Of a stretch of DNA of 13,663 nt, positions 1-6,952 are shown piece after piece. A program made the position numbers and the translations under genes. This DNA comes from Nitrososphaerales archaeon. Lineage in GTDB: Archaea; Thermoproteota; Nitrososphaeria; Nitrososphaerales; Gagatemarchaeaceae. The notes under the pieces are model-generated. The model made no database searches, was not told the origin of the DNA, and saw only the letters and a program-made list of their open reading frames with translations. Where the stretch lies: positions 1 to 13,663 of the forward strand of contig JASHVX010000057.1 of NCBI GenBank assembly GCA_030044375.1. The letters are read 5' to 3'. How positions within the stretch are numbered: the first letter of the stretch is position 1; every line of letters starts with the position of its first letter.

Positions 1-2
1 CT

Positions 3-845
3 GCCGCGGGCGTGTCTGTGAGGAGGGTCCAGGCGCTCTGGTCGTCGTACAGGAGGACTGGCGCCGTGCCCGAGCTGAAGAGGCCAGGGAGGAGGCGAGT
101 CGGGCTGTCGGACAGGGAGAGGGAGCTGGTGCTGGAGGCGCACGCGAAGTACAGGAGGGGAGCCTTCGTCCTGGAGAGGGTGCTGGACGAGGCGTACGGA
201 GCGCACATATCCCACAACCGCATCCACAGGGCGCTGAAGGAGATGGGGCTGGCCAGGGACGAGCCTAGGAAGCAGTTCAGGAGGAGGTGGGTCAGGTACG
301 AGAGGAGGTACTCGAACTCGATGTGGCACGCCGACTGGACCATGATAGATGGGAAGGGGTGGATGATAGCGTACCTGGACGACGCGTCCAGGTTCGTGAC
401 GGGGTGGGGCGTCTTCCCTGAAGCGACGTCAGCACACTCTGTGGACGTGCTGAAGGAGGCGATCCGCGAGCACGGGAGGCCTGCCTCCGTGCTCACAGAC
501 AGGGGGATACAGTTCTACGCCAGCGAGGCAGAGGAGAGGGAGAAGGGGGCGACCGTATTCGAGAGGTACCTCATAGACAACGAGATACGGCAGGTGCTGT
601 CCAGGGTGATGCACCCTCAGACGAACGGCAAGGTGGAGAGGTTCTTCAGGACGGTGAAGGAGAAGCTGGATGAGTTCGGGTCGATGGAGGAGCTGATGGA
701 GTGGTACAACGAGGTGAGGCCGCACATGTCTCTGAACCTGGACGTCATAGAGACGCCCAGCCAGGCGTTCGTCAGGAAGATGCCTCAGGAGGGGACCGTC
801 GTGGACGAGGAGTCAGGGGAGGTATACCATGCCAGCAAGGGCTAG
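3..845 (+). CDS. IS481/IS3-type DDE transposase (5' end outside window)
   Basis: Transposase that would catalyse cut-and-paste or copy movement of an insertion sequence. The reading frame is open to the left edge (codons for Ala-Ala-Gly precede the GTG at 12), and those residues extend a helix-turn-helix, so the true start lies outside the window. Counting from GTG 12, residues 1-30 look like the end of an HTH of the AAGVSVRRVQ type. A second DNA-binding segment spans about 31-80. The RNase H-like integrase core spans about 100-250. The catalytic acidic triad is visible: D108 in WHADWT, D163 in LTDRGIQF and E209 in NGKVERFFRT, preceded by the usual HPQTNG. The D163-E209 gap is 45 residues, longer than the 35 classic for this group, because of a charged insert near residues 172-185. 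Arg is mostly written AGG. Terminal inverted repeats could not be identified because the left end is missing. Confidence 0.9.
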   Translation, partial: AAGVSVRRVQALWSSYRRTGAVPELKRPGRRRVGLSDRERELVLEAHAKYRRGAFVLERVLDEAYGAHISHNRIHRALKEMGLARDEPRKQFRRRWVRYERRYSNSMWHADWTMIDGKGWMIAYLDDASRFVTGWGVFPEATSAHSVDVLKEAIREHGRPASVLTDRGIQFYASEAEEREKGATVFERYLIDNEIRQVLSRVMHPQTNGKVERFFRTVKEKLDEFGSMEELMEWYNEVRPHMSLNLDVIETPSQAFVRKMPQEGTVVDEESGEVYHASKG

Positions 846-898
846 GAAGGGGCGAACGGATTTCGGGATAATACAGATGCTGGCTATTGGGCGAAGAC

Positions 899-908
899 CT
901 AAATCTAG
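899..908 (+). promoter_or_regulatory. TATA-like box of the secreted-protein gene
   Basis: CTAAATCTAG is centred about 26 nt before the ATG at 930, the spacing expected for an archaeal TATA element of a leaderless transcript. No Shine-Dalgarno sequence is visible before that ATG, which fits. The match to the consensus is imperfect. Confidence 0.4.
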
Positions 909-929
909 GTACTGCCAACATTTTTCGTT

Positions 930-2222
930 ATGGAAAGACCAAACTCAAGTCCCCTAGAAGATCGTTCTAGACTCTTCACCTCTCTCACGCTCCTAGTCCT
1001 GTTGGTTCTCTCCTCGCTATCATTCCTTGCTGCAACTCTGCCCGCAAACGCAAGCACTACTACTCCAGAGTCTGCGGGTGCGACTCCGTCCTATGTTACT
1101 CTGAATGCTACAGCTTACTCTTTCCTGCCGATGATTCAGCAGTATCCTGAATTCGCTCAACTATCGCATGGCCTGACCTTCCACCTGCAATACAACAGCA
1201 TCGGCTATACGTCGAGCCCTGGAGGCGACTCGTTACGCGTGGTCTTGTTCTCCGCTAATGGCAGTGTGCAGATTGTCACCGATATCTTCACGTCGAACAA
1301 TACAATTCAGGACATGTATGGTGGCAATGTTGGAGCCGGCATTTTTCTACCACCAGTGGTCACTGAAACATCCATAACTCCAAGTGGAGTCACTCCCTTG
1401 ATCAACGGAAAGTTGACCGCCAACTACGGCGGGTACTACGTTCAATACTGTGATGAGAACATCCTTGGTCATTGCAGCTACGAAGGCATCGATCAAGTAA
1501 ATGCGACAACAATTGGCCCCAACACCATCGAAGCACCACCAAGTGGACAAGAAGTCGGCGCCTGTTGTAAGATAGCAGAGTGGACAGGAGTGGCTAACGG
1601 CAGTGGAGGGACGACCTATCTCGTTCAAGGAGGACTCGCGTGGTGGGGGATCCACTTGAGCCCCCCGGAGGGATATAGTCCCGTGAACGGTTTCCTACTA
1701 TTTACAGAGACTTTCCCCAATATGAGTTGTACCTCGTCAAAGTGCATCCCATCATATTACAGTCCTCCATCCTGGATGAACGGGATAGAGGGAACGACAA
1801 TTCAGATGTCAACCGTGGTGAACGCCGATTGCGGCAGTGGCGGCGGGGGCGAATCTTGGGAGGAAGTTTGGAGCGTGGGTTCAACATTTACAGCAAACTA
1901 CATAGCTTGCATGACGGCCAAATCCGAGACTTACGCGTGGTACACCATAGAGAGCCCGCTTGACTCGCAATGTACAGGTAGTAACGGTGGATACTACGCT
2001 GGTGGAGTCTACTTCTGCCAACTCCCACAATTCTATTCTGGCGGGGGTGCCCTCAGTTGGGCGGGGACCATCTGTAACATCAACCAGGGTTGTAGGAGGT
2101 TAGATAGTAACGACAATACTCTTCAAGCATACTACATAGAACACAACTCCGTAGATACAACTACGGGAACAATTGCTAACAACGGTAACTCTTGGACGGA
2201 AGCCTGGGACTCCAGCAATTAG
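930..2222 (+). CDS. Secreted Cys-rich protein, possible G1 (eqolisin)-like glutamic peptidase
   Basis: Exported protein of 430 residues. Residues 15-36 form a hydrophobic signal segment with a likely cleavage after LPANA (41). No later membrane span or C-terminal anchor is seen, so it is probably released. It has twelve Cys (174, 182, 212, 213, 267, 272, 301, 327, 348, 363, 382, 388), suggesting disulfides, and six N-glycosylation sequons. The core resembles the eqolisin beta-sandwich. A W-x-G segment (W218) leads into YLVQGG (Q233), like the strand that carries the catalytic Gln. FTETFP (260) resembles the WYEWYP segment. AWYTIESP (E341), followed about 25 residues later by LPQF, resembles the AEWIVE..P / LPxF segment that carries the catalytic Glu. 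These are motif-level resemblances only. The gene is less GC-rich than its neighbours and lies 84 nt after a transposase, so it may have been acquired. It could also be a non-enzymatic concanavalin-like surface protein. Confidence 0.8.
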   Translation: MERPNSSPLEDRSRLFTSLTLLVLLVLSSLSFLAATLPANASTTTPESAGATPSYVTLNATAYSFLPMIQQYPEFAQLSHGLTFHLQYNSIGYTSSPGGDSLRVVLFSANGSVQIVTDIFTSNNTIQDMYGGNVGAGIFLPPVVTETSITPSGVTPLINGKLTANYGGYYVQYCDENILGHCSYEGIDQVNATTIGPNTIEAPPSGQEVGACCKIAEWTGVANGSGGTTYLVQGGLAWWGIHLSPPEGYSPVNGFLLFTETFPNMSCTSSKCIPSYYSPPSWMNGIEGTTIQMSTVVNADCGSGGGGESWEEVWSVGSTFTANYIACMTAKSETYAWYTIESPLDSQCTGSNGGYYAGGVYFCQLPQFYSGGGALSWAGTICNINQGCRRLDSNDNTLQAYYIEHNSVDTTTGTIANNGNSWTEAWDSSN

Positions 2223-2431
2223 TCATGACCAGTTCACTGTCCACTGTCGGAAACGAAGGTCCATTGAAGGTCAAGGGCTTGACGGGTTAAAATCTCGGTC
2301 TATCCTTGATGAACACGGTCTCGTTTGTGTACTCCGTAGGAGTCGTTGACTGGCGTCAGACTTCCTGGCTCGATCACAGAGAAGCAACCGGGCTAAGCCA
2401 TTCCATTAATCACTCCCTGGCCTGACAACGC
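2223..2431. other. Gene-free spacer
   Basis: No convincing gene, tRNA or repeat array is seen between the secreted-protein stop and the hairpin beside the glmS stop. It contains a perfect 6-bp inverted repeat with a 2-nt centre (GTCAAG/CTTGAC, 2270-2283) shortly after the secreted-protein stop. This could be an RNA hairpin or a protein site, but it lacks the T-rich tract usual for archaeal termination. Confidence 0.4.
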
Positions 2432-2460
2432 CGCCGACCCTCGGTGAAACTCGGCCGGCG
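2432..2460 (-). terminator. Possible hairpin directly after glmS stop
   Basis: CGCCGACC (2432-2439) pairs with GGCCGGCG (2453-2460): eight base pairs, one of them G-U when read on the minus strand, around a 13-nt loop. It abuts the glmS stop codon at 2461. No U-tract follows, so a role in termination or 3'-end protection is a guess. Confidence 0.3.
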
Positions 2461-4227
2461 TCACTTCACTGTCACTGACTTCGCCAGGTTGCGAGGATAG
2501 TCGGGGTCGCGCTTCTTGGCGACCGCGAAGTGGTACGCCAGAAGCTGCAAGGGTATCACCTCGACTATCGGCATGAACTTCGGCTGGACCCTGGGCACGC
2601 GGACGAAGTGCTTGTAGACCCTGTCCTCGACGTCGGATATGCCGATCAGGTCGGCGCCCCTCGCGCGCAGTTCCTCAGAGCTGGAGAGCGTGTCCGCATG
2701 GTTCTCTCCTGACGGGTTAATCACGACCACCGGCGTCCCCGTCTCGATCAGGGCGAGCGTCCCGTGCTTGAGCTCGCTCGCCGGCATCCCCTCGGCGTGG
2801 ATGTAGGAGAGCTCCTTCAGCTTGAGGGCGCCTTCCAGCGCGACCGGGCTCTGGTACCCCCTCCCGACGAAGTAGAAGTCGGGCCTGTCCATGTACTTCT
2901 GGACTATCGCCTTGATCTGCCTCTCCGTCTTCAGCGCCTCCTCTACGGCCTTCGGAAGCTCTTCGACACCCTCAGAGCGCTTCCTGCCGAGGACGGCGTC
3001 GACGACCATGTTCACCACGACGGCCTGAGCGGTGAAGCTCTTCGTGGCCGCGACGCCCACCTCGGGGCCGCAGTTCAGCAGAAGTGTCTGGTCGCTCTCC
3101 CTCGACAGCGTCGAACCGGCGACATTGACTATGGAGAGCACCTTTGCGCCTCTCCCTTTCGCCTCCTTCACGGCCTCCAGGACGTCGGCTGTCTCCCCGC
3201 TCTGCGATAGGACGATCAGTACCGAGCCCTTCCCTAGGAATGCGGAGTGCTCCTTCAGCTCACCTGAGACTACGGTGTCGCACCTTATCCCTGCCTCATG
3301 GTTCAGCCTCGACTTCATCAGGAGGCCGGCGTGGTAGCTCGTCCCCGAGCCCGTGATGAATATCGTGCCGGCCTTCCTTATCGCGCCTGCAAAGGCCGCT
3401 AGCTTGGCGGGGTCCTGCACGGCAGCTGCGGCGACAGTCTGTCTCTGTTCATTGATCTCCTTCAATGTATGATGCGCGTACTTCGTCCTTGAGATGTTGG
3501 AGAGCTCCCACGCTACCTGGGTGGGCTCCCGGCTCAGCTCCCTCCCGTCTGCCCCCAATATCTTGAGGCTGTCCTTCGTTATCAATGCGGCCTCTTGGTT
3601 GTCGAGGAAGACTGTCTTGTCGGTGTGCTCGATGAATGCAAGGATGTCGCTGGCGATGAACATCTGGCCGTCGCCGATGCCCGCGATCAGCGGGGCGTCC
3701 TTCCTAGCCCCGACTATGACGTCCGGCCTGTCTCGGAAGAGTACGGCTATCGCGTACTGGCCCTCTAGCTTCCTGGTGGCCGCGATCGTCGCCCTGAGCG
3801 GGTCGCTCCGCTTCCCGTACTCCTCCTCTATGATGTGCGCGATGACCTCTGTGTCGGTCTCGCTCTTGAAGACGTGCCCCTTGGACTGGAGCCGCGTCTT
3901 CAGTGGGATGTAGTTCTCGATTATCCCGTTGTGGATGACGGCGAGGGTGTCACCGCACGAGGTGTGAGGGTGGGCGTTGCGGTCCGTCACTCCCCCGTGA
4001 GTGGCCCAGCGGGTATGAGCTATCCCCACGTTGCCGCCGAGGGCTGAGAGGTGCTTGCGCCGTTCGATGTCAGTGATTCTACCCGCGCCCTTTCTCACGC
4101 TGAGTTTCCCGTCATTGACGGTCGCCATGCCCGCGGAGTCGTAGCCCCGGTACTCCACGCGCTTGAGCCCGTCGAGCAGGATCCCGGAGACAGGCCCTTC
4201 TGACACGCAACCGATTATCCCGCACAC
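2461..4227 (-). CDS. glmS: Glutamine--fructose-6-phosphate aminotransferase (GlmS)
   Basis: Makes glucosamine-6-phosphate and glutamate from fructose-6-phosphate and glutamine in the cytosol. This is the entry to UDP-N-acetylglucosamine for protein N-glycans and envelope sugars. The start is set at GTG 4227, because that places the nucleophile Cys at residue 2 (M-CGIIGC), as the N-terminal-nucleophile glutaminase requires; an upstream ATG at 4266 would bury it. Length from this start is 588, normal for the family. The glutaminase domain spans about 2-215 with HTRWATHG (71-78), AHPH and HNGIIENY. Two SIS sugar-isomerase domains follow: the first holds TGSGTSYHAG (292-301) and SQSGETADV (341-349), the second has FVGRGYQSPVALEGALKLKE. 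The chain ends in the family signature PRNLAKSVTV, here followed by Lys rather than the more usual Glu. It is divergent from the regulator gene and has its own TATA box. Confidence 0.97.
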   Translation of the reverse strand: MCGIIGCVSEGPVSGILLDGLKRVEYRGYDSAGMATVNDGKLSVRKGAGRITDIERRKHLSALGGNVGIAHTRWATHGGVTDRNAHPHTSCGDTLAVIHNGIIENYIPLKTRLQSKGHVFKSETDTEVIAHIIEEEYGKRSDPLRATIAATRKLEGQYAIAVLFRDRPDVIVGARKDAPLIAGIGDGQMFIASDILAFIEHTDKTVFLDNQEAALITKDSLKILGADGRELSREPTQVAWELSNISRTKYAHHTLKEINEQRQTVAAAAVQDPAKLAAFAGAIRKAGTIFITGSGTSYHAGLLMKSRLNHEAGIRCDTVVSGELKEHSAFLGKGSVLIVLSQSGETADVLEAVKEAKGRGAKVLSIVNVAGSTLSRESDQTLLLNCGPEVGVAATKSFTAQAVVVNMVVDAVLGRKRSEGVEELPKAVEEALKTERQIKAIVQKYMDRPDFYFVGRGYQSPVALEGALKLKELSYIHAEGMPASELKHGTLALIETGTPVVVINPSGENHADTLSSSEELRARGADLIGISDVEDRVYKHFVRVPRVQPKFMPIVEVIPLQLLAYHFAVAKKRDPDYPRNLAKSVTVK

Positions 4228-4250
4228 GGGTTCACTGCGCCCTCCAGGGA

Positions 4251-4257
4251 TAATAAA
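4251..4257 (-). promoter_or_regulatory. TATA box of glmS
   Basis: The minus strand reads TTTATTA at positions -30 to -24 relative to the GTG at 4227. That is archaeal TATA spacing for transcription starting at or very near the start codon. It supports GTG 4227 over the upstream ATG at 4266, which lies before the box. Confidence 0.6.
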
Positions 4258-4277
4258 TTCCGCCAACTACTTTCCTG

Positions 4278-4343
4278 TACCATGCAAGGCCAGTGATGCA
4301 TGCTTAGCGCTGCGTGCCGCCGGTGCTGACGCCTACCATGCAA
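4278..4343. repeat. CATGCA repeats in the glmS/regulator divergent spacer
   Basis: The 10-mer TACCATGCAA occurs twice in direct orientation, at 4278-4287 and 4334-4343. The inverse core TGCATG occurs at 4297-4302 inside the palindromic GATGCATGC. All three cores lie between the glmS TATA box and the regulator start, where an operator would be expected. Binding is inferred, not shown. Confidence 0.4.
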
Positions 4344-4377
4344 AACTGTTTTCTAGTGGTCGCCCGTCTGGCGTAAC

Positions 4378-5325
4378 GTGCGGGAAGAGCTCCTCTTTGA
4401 CCCAAAGTCGGAGAAGCGGGTGGCGAAGAGGGTGCTCGTCTCCGAGCGCCCTGACGTCTTCAGAGCCGCCTCGGGGAGGGTGGGCAAGCGGATACTCGAC
4501 CTGCTCGCGGAGAAGCCGATGTACCCGGCGCAGATAGCGAGGTCGCTGAAGGCGCACCACCAGACTGTCTACTACCACATCGCCAGACTGGAGAGGGCCG
4601 GCCTCATCAGCAGGACGGGCAAGGAGTCGGTGAGGGGCGGCGAGGCGACCCTGTTCGCGCTCTCGTCTGACGGATACGCCGTCGAGTTCAACGTCGAAGG
4701 CGAGCCCCTGCCGAACCTCCAAGCCCCCGCCAGGCTGGAGTCTTTCGGCGCGTTCTTCAAGGAATACTTCGACCGCGGGGAACTGGAAGGCTGGATAGTG
4801 GTCGGCTCCCCTCTCCCTCATGGGGCCACCGGGACGCAGGCCAGGGACGCGCACTACGCTGTGCACCTCGGCCTAGCCCTGGGCCAGTTCGTCGCCCTGC
4901 CGGCCAGGTTCCCTGTCAAACTGGACGTCGACGTCAAGGCCGAAGGGCTGCGGGGCTCGAACCTGATAGTGGTCGGCGGCCCCAGGACGAACGTGATCGC
5001 CGAGGGCCTCAATCCCTATCTCCCCATGCGGTTCAAGCAGGGTGGCTTCTGGAGCTCCATCGTGGACGACAGAGGCCAGTCCTTCAGCTCCGACCTCGAC
5101 TCGATAGTTGCCAAGGTCGAGAACCCTTGGGCCCCGGGAAAGACCTGCGTCGTGATGGCGGGACTGACGGGGGCGGCGACCAAGGCCGCGATCATAGGCG
5201 CGTGCAACTTCGCCGACACGCTGTTCCACAAGTACAGGTCGGGGAACTACGCGTGCCTCCTGCGCGGCACCGACAGGGACGGCGACGGAAAAGTGGACTC
5301 CGTGGAACTGCTGCGCAGGATCTGA
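4378..5325 (+). CDS. Winged-helix DNA-binding protein with S-layer-like C-terminal region and EF-hand loop
   Basis: Predicted cytosolic transcription factor of 315 residues; no signal peptide or membrane span is visible. Residues 35-80 form an ArsR/MarR-like helix-turn-helix (KRILDLLAEKP, then AQIARSLKAHHQTVYYHIARL), followed by a wing at about 80-97. Residues 135-315 form a separate domain with VVGSPLPHG (141-149), ARDAHYAVHLG (155-165), NLIVVGGPRTN (195-205) and VVMAGLTGAATKAA (258-271). The last part, DRDGDGKVDSVE (299-310), fits the EF-hand loop pattern with acidic residues at 1, 3, 5, 9 and 12. The GGP..N and RG.D.DGDG..D..E pattern recalls archaeal S-layer protein domains; this is from memory and unverified. 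The start is GTG 4378, with no better candidate and no clear Shine-Dalgarno. It is divergent from glmS and ends 4 nt from the rps11 stop. The ligand and targets are unknown; autoregulation and control of glmS are plausible. Confidence 0.85.
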   Translation: MREELLFDPKSEKRVAKRVLVSERPDVFRAASGRVGKRILDLLAEKPMYPAQIARSLKAHHQTVYYHIARLERAGLISRTGKESVRGGEATLFALSSDGYAVEFNVEGEPLPNLQAPARLESFGAFFKEYFDRGELEGWIVVGSPLPHGATGTQARDAHYAVHLGLALGQFVALPARFPVKLDVDVKAEGLRGSNLIVVGGPRTNVIAEGLNPYLPMRFKQGGFWSSIVDDRGQSFSSDLDSIVAKVENPWAPGKTCVVMAGLTGAATKAAIIGACNFADTLFHKYRSGNYACLLRGTDRDGDGKVDSVELLRRI

Positions 5326-5329
5326 GAGG

Positions 5330-5737
5330 CTACGCCCTTCTGCCCCTGCGGCCGCCCTTCTTCCGGGTCGTGTCGTGAGGTATCGGCGTCACGTCCTCGA
5401 TCCTCCCTATCCTGAATCCGGCCCTCGCGATCGCCCTTATGGCAGCCTGAGCCCCCGGTCCGGGCGTCCTCGGCCCAGTCCCGCCCACGGCCCGCACCTT
5501 GATGTGCACGGCGTTGATGCCCTTGCCCTTCGCCACGTCGGACGCGGCTGAAGCGCTTCTCATGGCGGCATAAGGTGACGACTCGAACCTGTCTGCCTTG
5601 ACATGCCTGCCTCCCGACGAGAACGCTATTGTCTCCGCGCCGGTCAGGTCAGTGATGTGGACTATCGTGTTGTTGTAGCTCGAGTAGATGTGGACAACGC
5701 CCCATCTGTCCTTCTCTATCTCCTCTTCGGTCGCCAT
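5330..5737 (-). CDS. rps11: 30S ribosomal protein uS11
   Basis: Small-subunit protein of the platform, near the E-site mRNA. The product has 135 residues, the usual archaeal length. Conserved stretches are seen: [19 protein letters not shown] (12-30), [12 protein letters not shown], the PYAAM segment, [15 protein letters not shown], and the basic end [18 protein letters not shown]. It is the last gene of the rps13-rps4-rps11 cluster, 7 nt after rps4. A good Shine-Dalgarno GGAGTGA overlaps the rps4 stop about 7 nt before the ATG at 5737, so its translation may be coupled to rps4. It converges with the regulator gene across only 4 nt. Confidence 0.97.
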   Translation of the reverse strand: MATEEEIEKDRWGVVHIYSSYNNTIVHITDLTGAETIAFSSGGRHVKADRFESSPYAAMRSASAASDVAKGKGINAVHIKVRAVGGTGPRTPGPGAQAAIRAIARAGFRIGRIEDVTPIPHDTTRKKGGRRGRRA

Positions 5738-5744
5738 AAGTCAC

Positions 5745-6323
5745 TCACTCCTGCCCCGCCGTAGGCGCCTGCGCCTCGGTGCCTCCTTCAGGTGCCACCG
5801 CAGCGGCCACTTCTGACGCGGGTCCCTGGCCTTGAGCAGGTGCCGCCTTCTCCACTCCCCTCAGCTCGATCGCCTCCTCCTCCGAGTGGCCCACCGCGTA
5901 TCCCGGTATCGTTATGATCCTCTCGCCGATCGCGACATGGCCGTGGACGATGAGCTGCCTCGCGTGGAGGGGCGACACCGCCATCCCTTTCTTGAACACC
6001 ATGCTCTGCAGCCTCCTCGCGAGGACGTCCTCGACGGTCAGGCTGAGGATGTCGTCGAGCGTCGCCGCCTCGGCCACGAGCCCGTTCCTGCGGAGGCTGT
6101 CGAGAAGCTTCCTTTCCTCTCGGAGTCTCACGACTTCCGTCGCGGCCAGCAGGGTCCTCGCCTGCTTCCTGATGGAGCTCAGCTGGGTCTGCGACTTCCA
6201 GAGCTCCCTCTTGTTCCTCAAGCCGAAGGTGCCGAGCAGATAGAGCTCCTGCGCGAGCTGTTCCTCCCTCCAAGGGCTTCGCGGGCGGCTGTACTGTTTC
6301 CTGGCCTTCCTCGGATCTCCCAT
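5745..6323 (-). CDS. rps4: 30S ribosomal protein uS4
   Basis: Primary 16S rRNA-binding protein of the small-subunit body. The product has 192 residues. The N-terminal part (GDPRKARKQYSRPRSPW, then LGLRNKRELW-like FGLRNKRELW at 33-42) is archaeal. The RNA-binding S4 domain covers about 103-150 (RRLQSMVFKKGMA, ARQLIVHGHVAIG, RIITIPGYAV). Residues from about 158 onward form an Ala/Glu/Gln/Pro/Gly tail of low complexity, probably disordered. Spacing is 4 nt after rps13 and 7 nt before rps11. The Shine-Dalgarno is weak (purine-rich only), consistent with translation coupled to the upstream gene. Confidence 0.97.
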   Translation of the reverse strand: MGDPRKARKQYSRPRSPWREEQLAQELYLLGTFGLRNKRELWKSQTQLSSIRKQARTLLAATEVVRLREERKLLDSLRRNGLVAEAATLDDILSLTVEDVLARRLQSMVFKKGMAVSPLHARQLIVHGHVAIGERIITIPGYAVGHSEEEAIELRGVEKAAPAQGQGPASEVAAAVAPEGGTEAQAPTAGQE

Positions 6324-6327
6324 TCCG

Positions 6328-6825
6328 CTACTTCTCTTCCTTCTTCTCTCCGGACTCTTTCGCCGCGGCGATGAGCGCCGCTTTCCTCACGCCCACGGTC
6401 CGTCCCTTCCTCCCCGTCGTCCGGGTCCGCTGCCCTCTCACCTTCAAGCCCAGGCTGTGCCTCACGCCCTTCCAGCTCTGGATGTTCTTCTCGTCGTCGA
6501 TGTCTCCCTTTATCACGAAGTCCAGGTCGGAGCCTAGCAGCTGCTTCGTCTCGCCTGTGTCTGGGTCGGCCCTCCTGTTGTAGTACCAGCCGGGAAGCGA
6601 GGACTTGGCGGCGTTTTGAATCGCCTTCTCGACCTCCCTCACCTGCTCCTCGTTCAATGTGCCGAGCCTGACGCGCGGGTCGAGGCCCAGCCTCGACGTC
6701 ACCACGCTCGCGAAGTTGTATCCGACGCCCCTCAGGTCTGAAATCGCCACTATGAGCTTCTTGCTACCATCCAGGTCGCGGCCTGCGATCCTGACTAGGT
6801 GGCGAAACTCCTGCGCGGACGACAT
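6328..6825 (-). CDS. rps13: 30S ribosomal protein uS13
   Basis: Protein of the small-subunit head, contacting the large subunit and P-site tRNA. From ATG 6825 the product has 165 residues and begins MSSAQEFRHLVRIAGRDLDG, as in archaeal homologues. Later features are the helix-hairpin-helix DLRGVGYNFA, KGDIDDEKN, and the basic signature SWKGVRHSLGLKVRGQRT followed by TTGRKGRTVGV, with a short charged tail. An in-frame ATG at 6918 would add 31 residues without family similarity, and would lie upstream of the TATA box, so it is rejected. First gene of the minus-strand rps13-rps4-rps11 cluster. Confidence 0.97.
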   Translation of the reverse strand: MSSAQEFRHLVRIAGRDLDGSKKLIVAISDLRGVGYNFASVVTSRLGLDPRVRLGTLNEEQVREVEKAIQNAAKSSLPGWYYNRRADPDTGETKQLLGSDLDFVIKGDIDDEKNIQSWKGVRHSLGLKVRGQRTRTTGRKGRTVGVRKAALIAAAKESGEKKEEK

Positions 6826-6853
6826 GTTTCTTTTTTTTGCCCGCCTCTCTATG

Positions 6854-6861
6854 GTTATAAG
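6854..6861 (-). promoter_or_regulatory. TATA box of the rps13-rps4-rps11 operon
   Basis: The minus strand reads CTTATAAC, centred about 32 nt before the ATG at 6825. Transcription would therefore start about 5 nt upstream of the codon, giving a very short leader. A purine run (GCAAAAAAAAGAAAC) fills the gap before the ATG. Confidence 0.6.
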
Positions 6862-6952
6862 TCTTGAAGCAGTCAACCGTGAGAGTGACGACCCCGGGCC
6901 TTGAGGGCGGCGACTCACCTCGTCCGGCCGTCAGGTCCGCATGCGCAGGGAG

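Noticed and set aside
2223..2460. Possible tRNA or small RNA gene in the spacer beside glmS
   Set aside because: No cloverleaf, T-loop or box C/D pattern could be found by eye; only short inverted repeats are present.
4228..4266. Upstream ATG start for glmS
   Set aside because: It would place 13 residues before the nucleophile Cys, which must follow the initiator Met, and it lies upstream of the TATA box.
4163..4537. Plus-strand frame spanning the glmS/regulator spacer
   Set aside because: It crosses the glmS start, its TATA box and the start of the regulator in another frame, and shows no recognisable sequence.
6826..6918. Upstream ATG start for rps13
   Set aside because: The extra 31 residues do not match the family, and the promoter lies inside that stretch.
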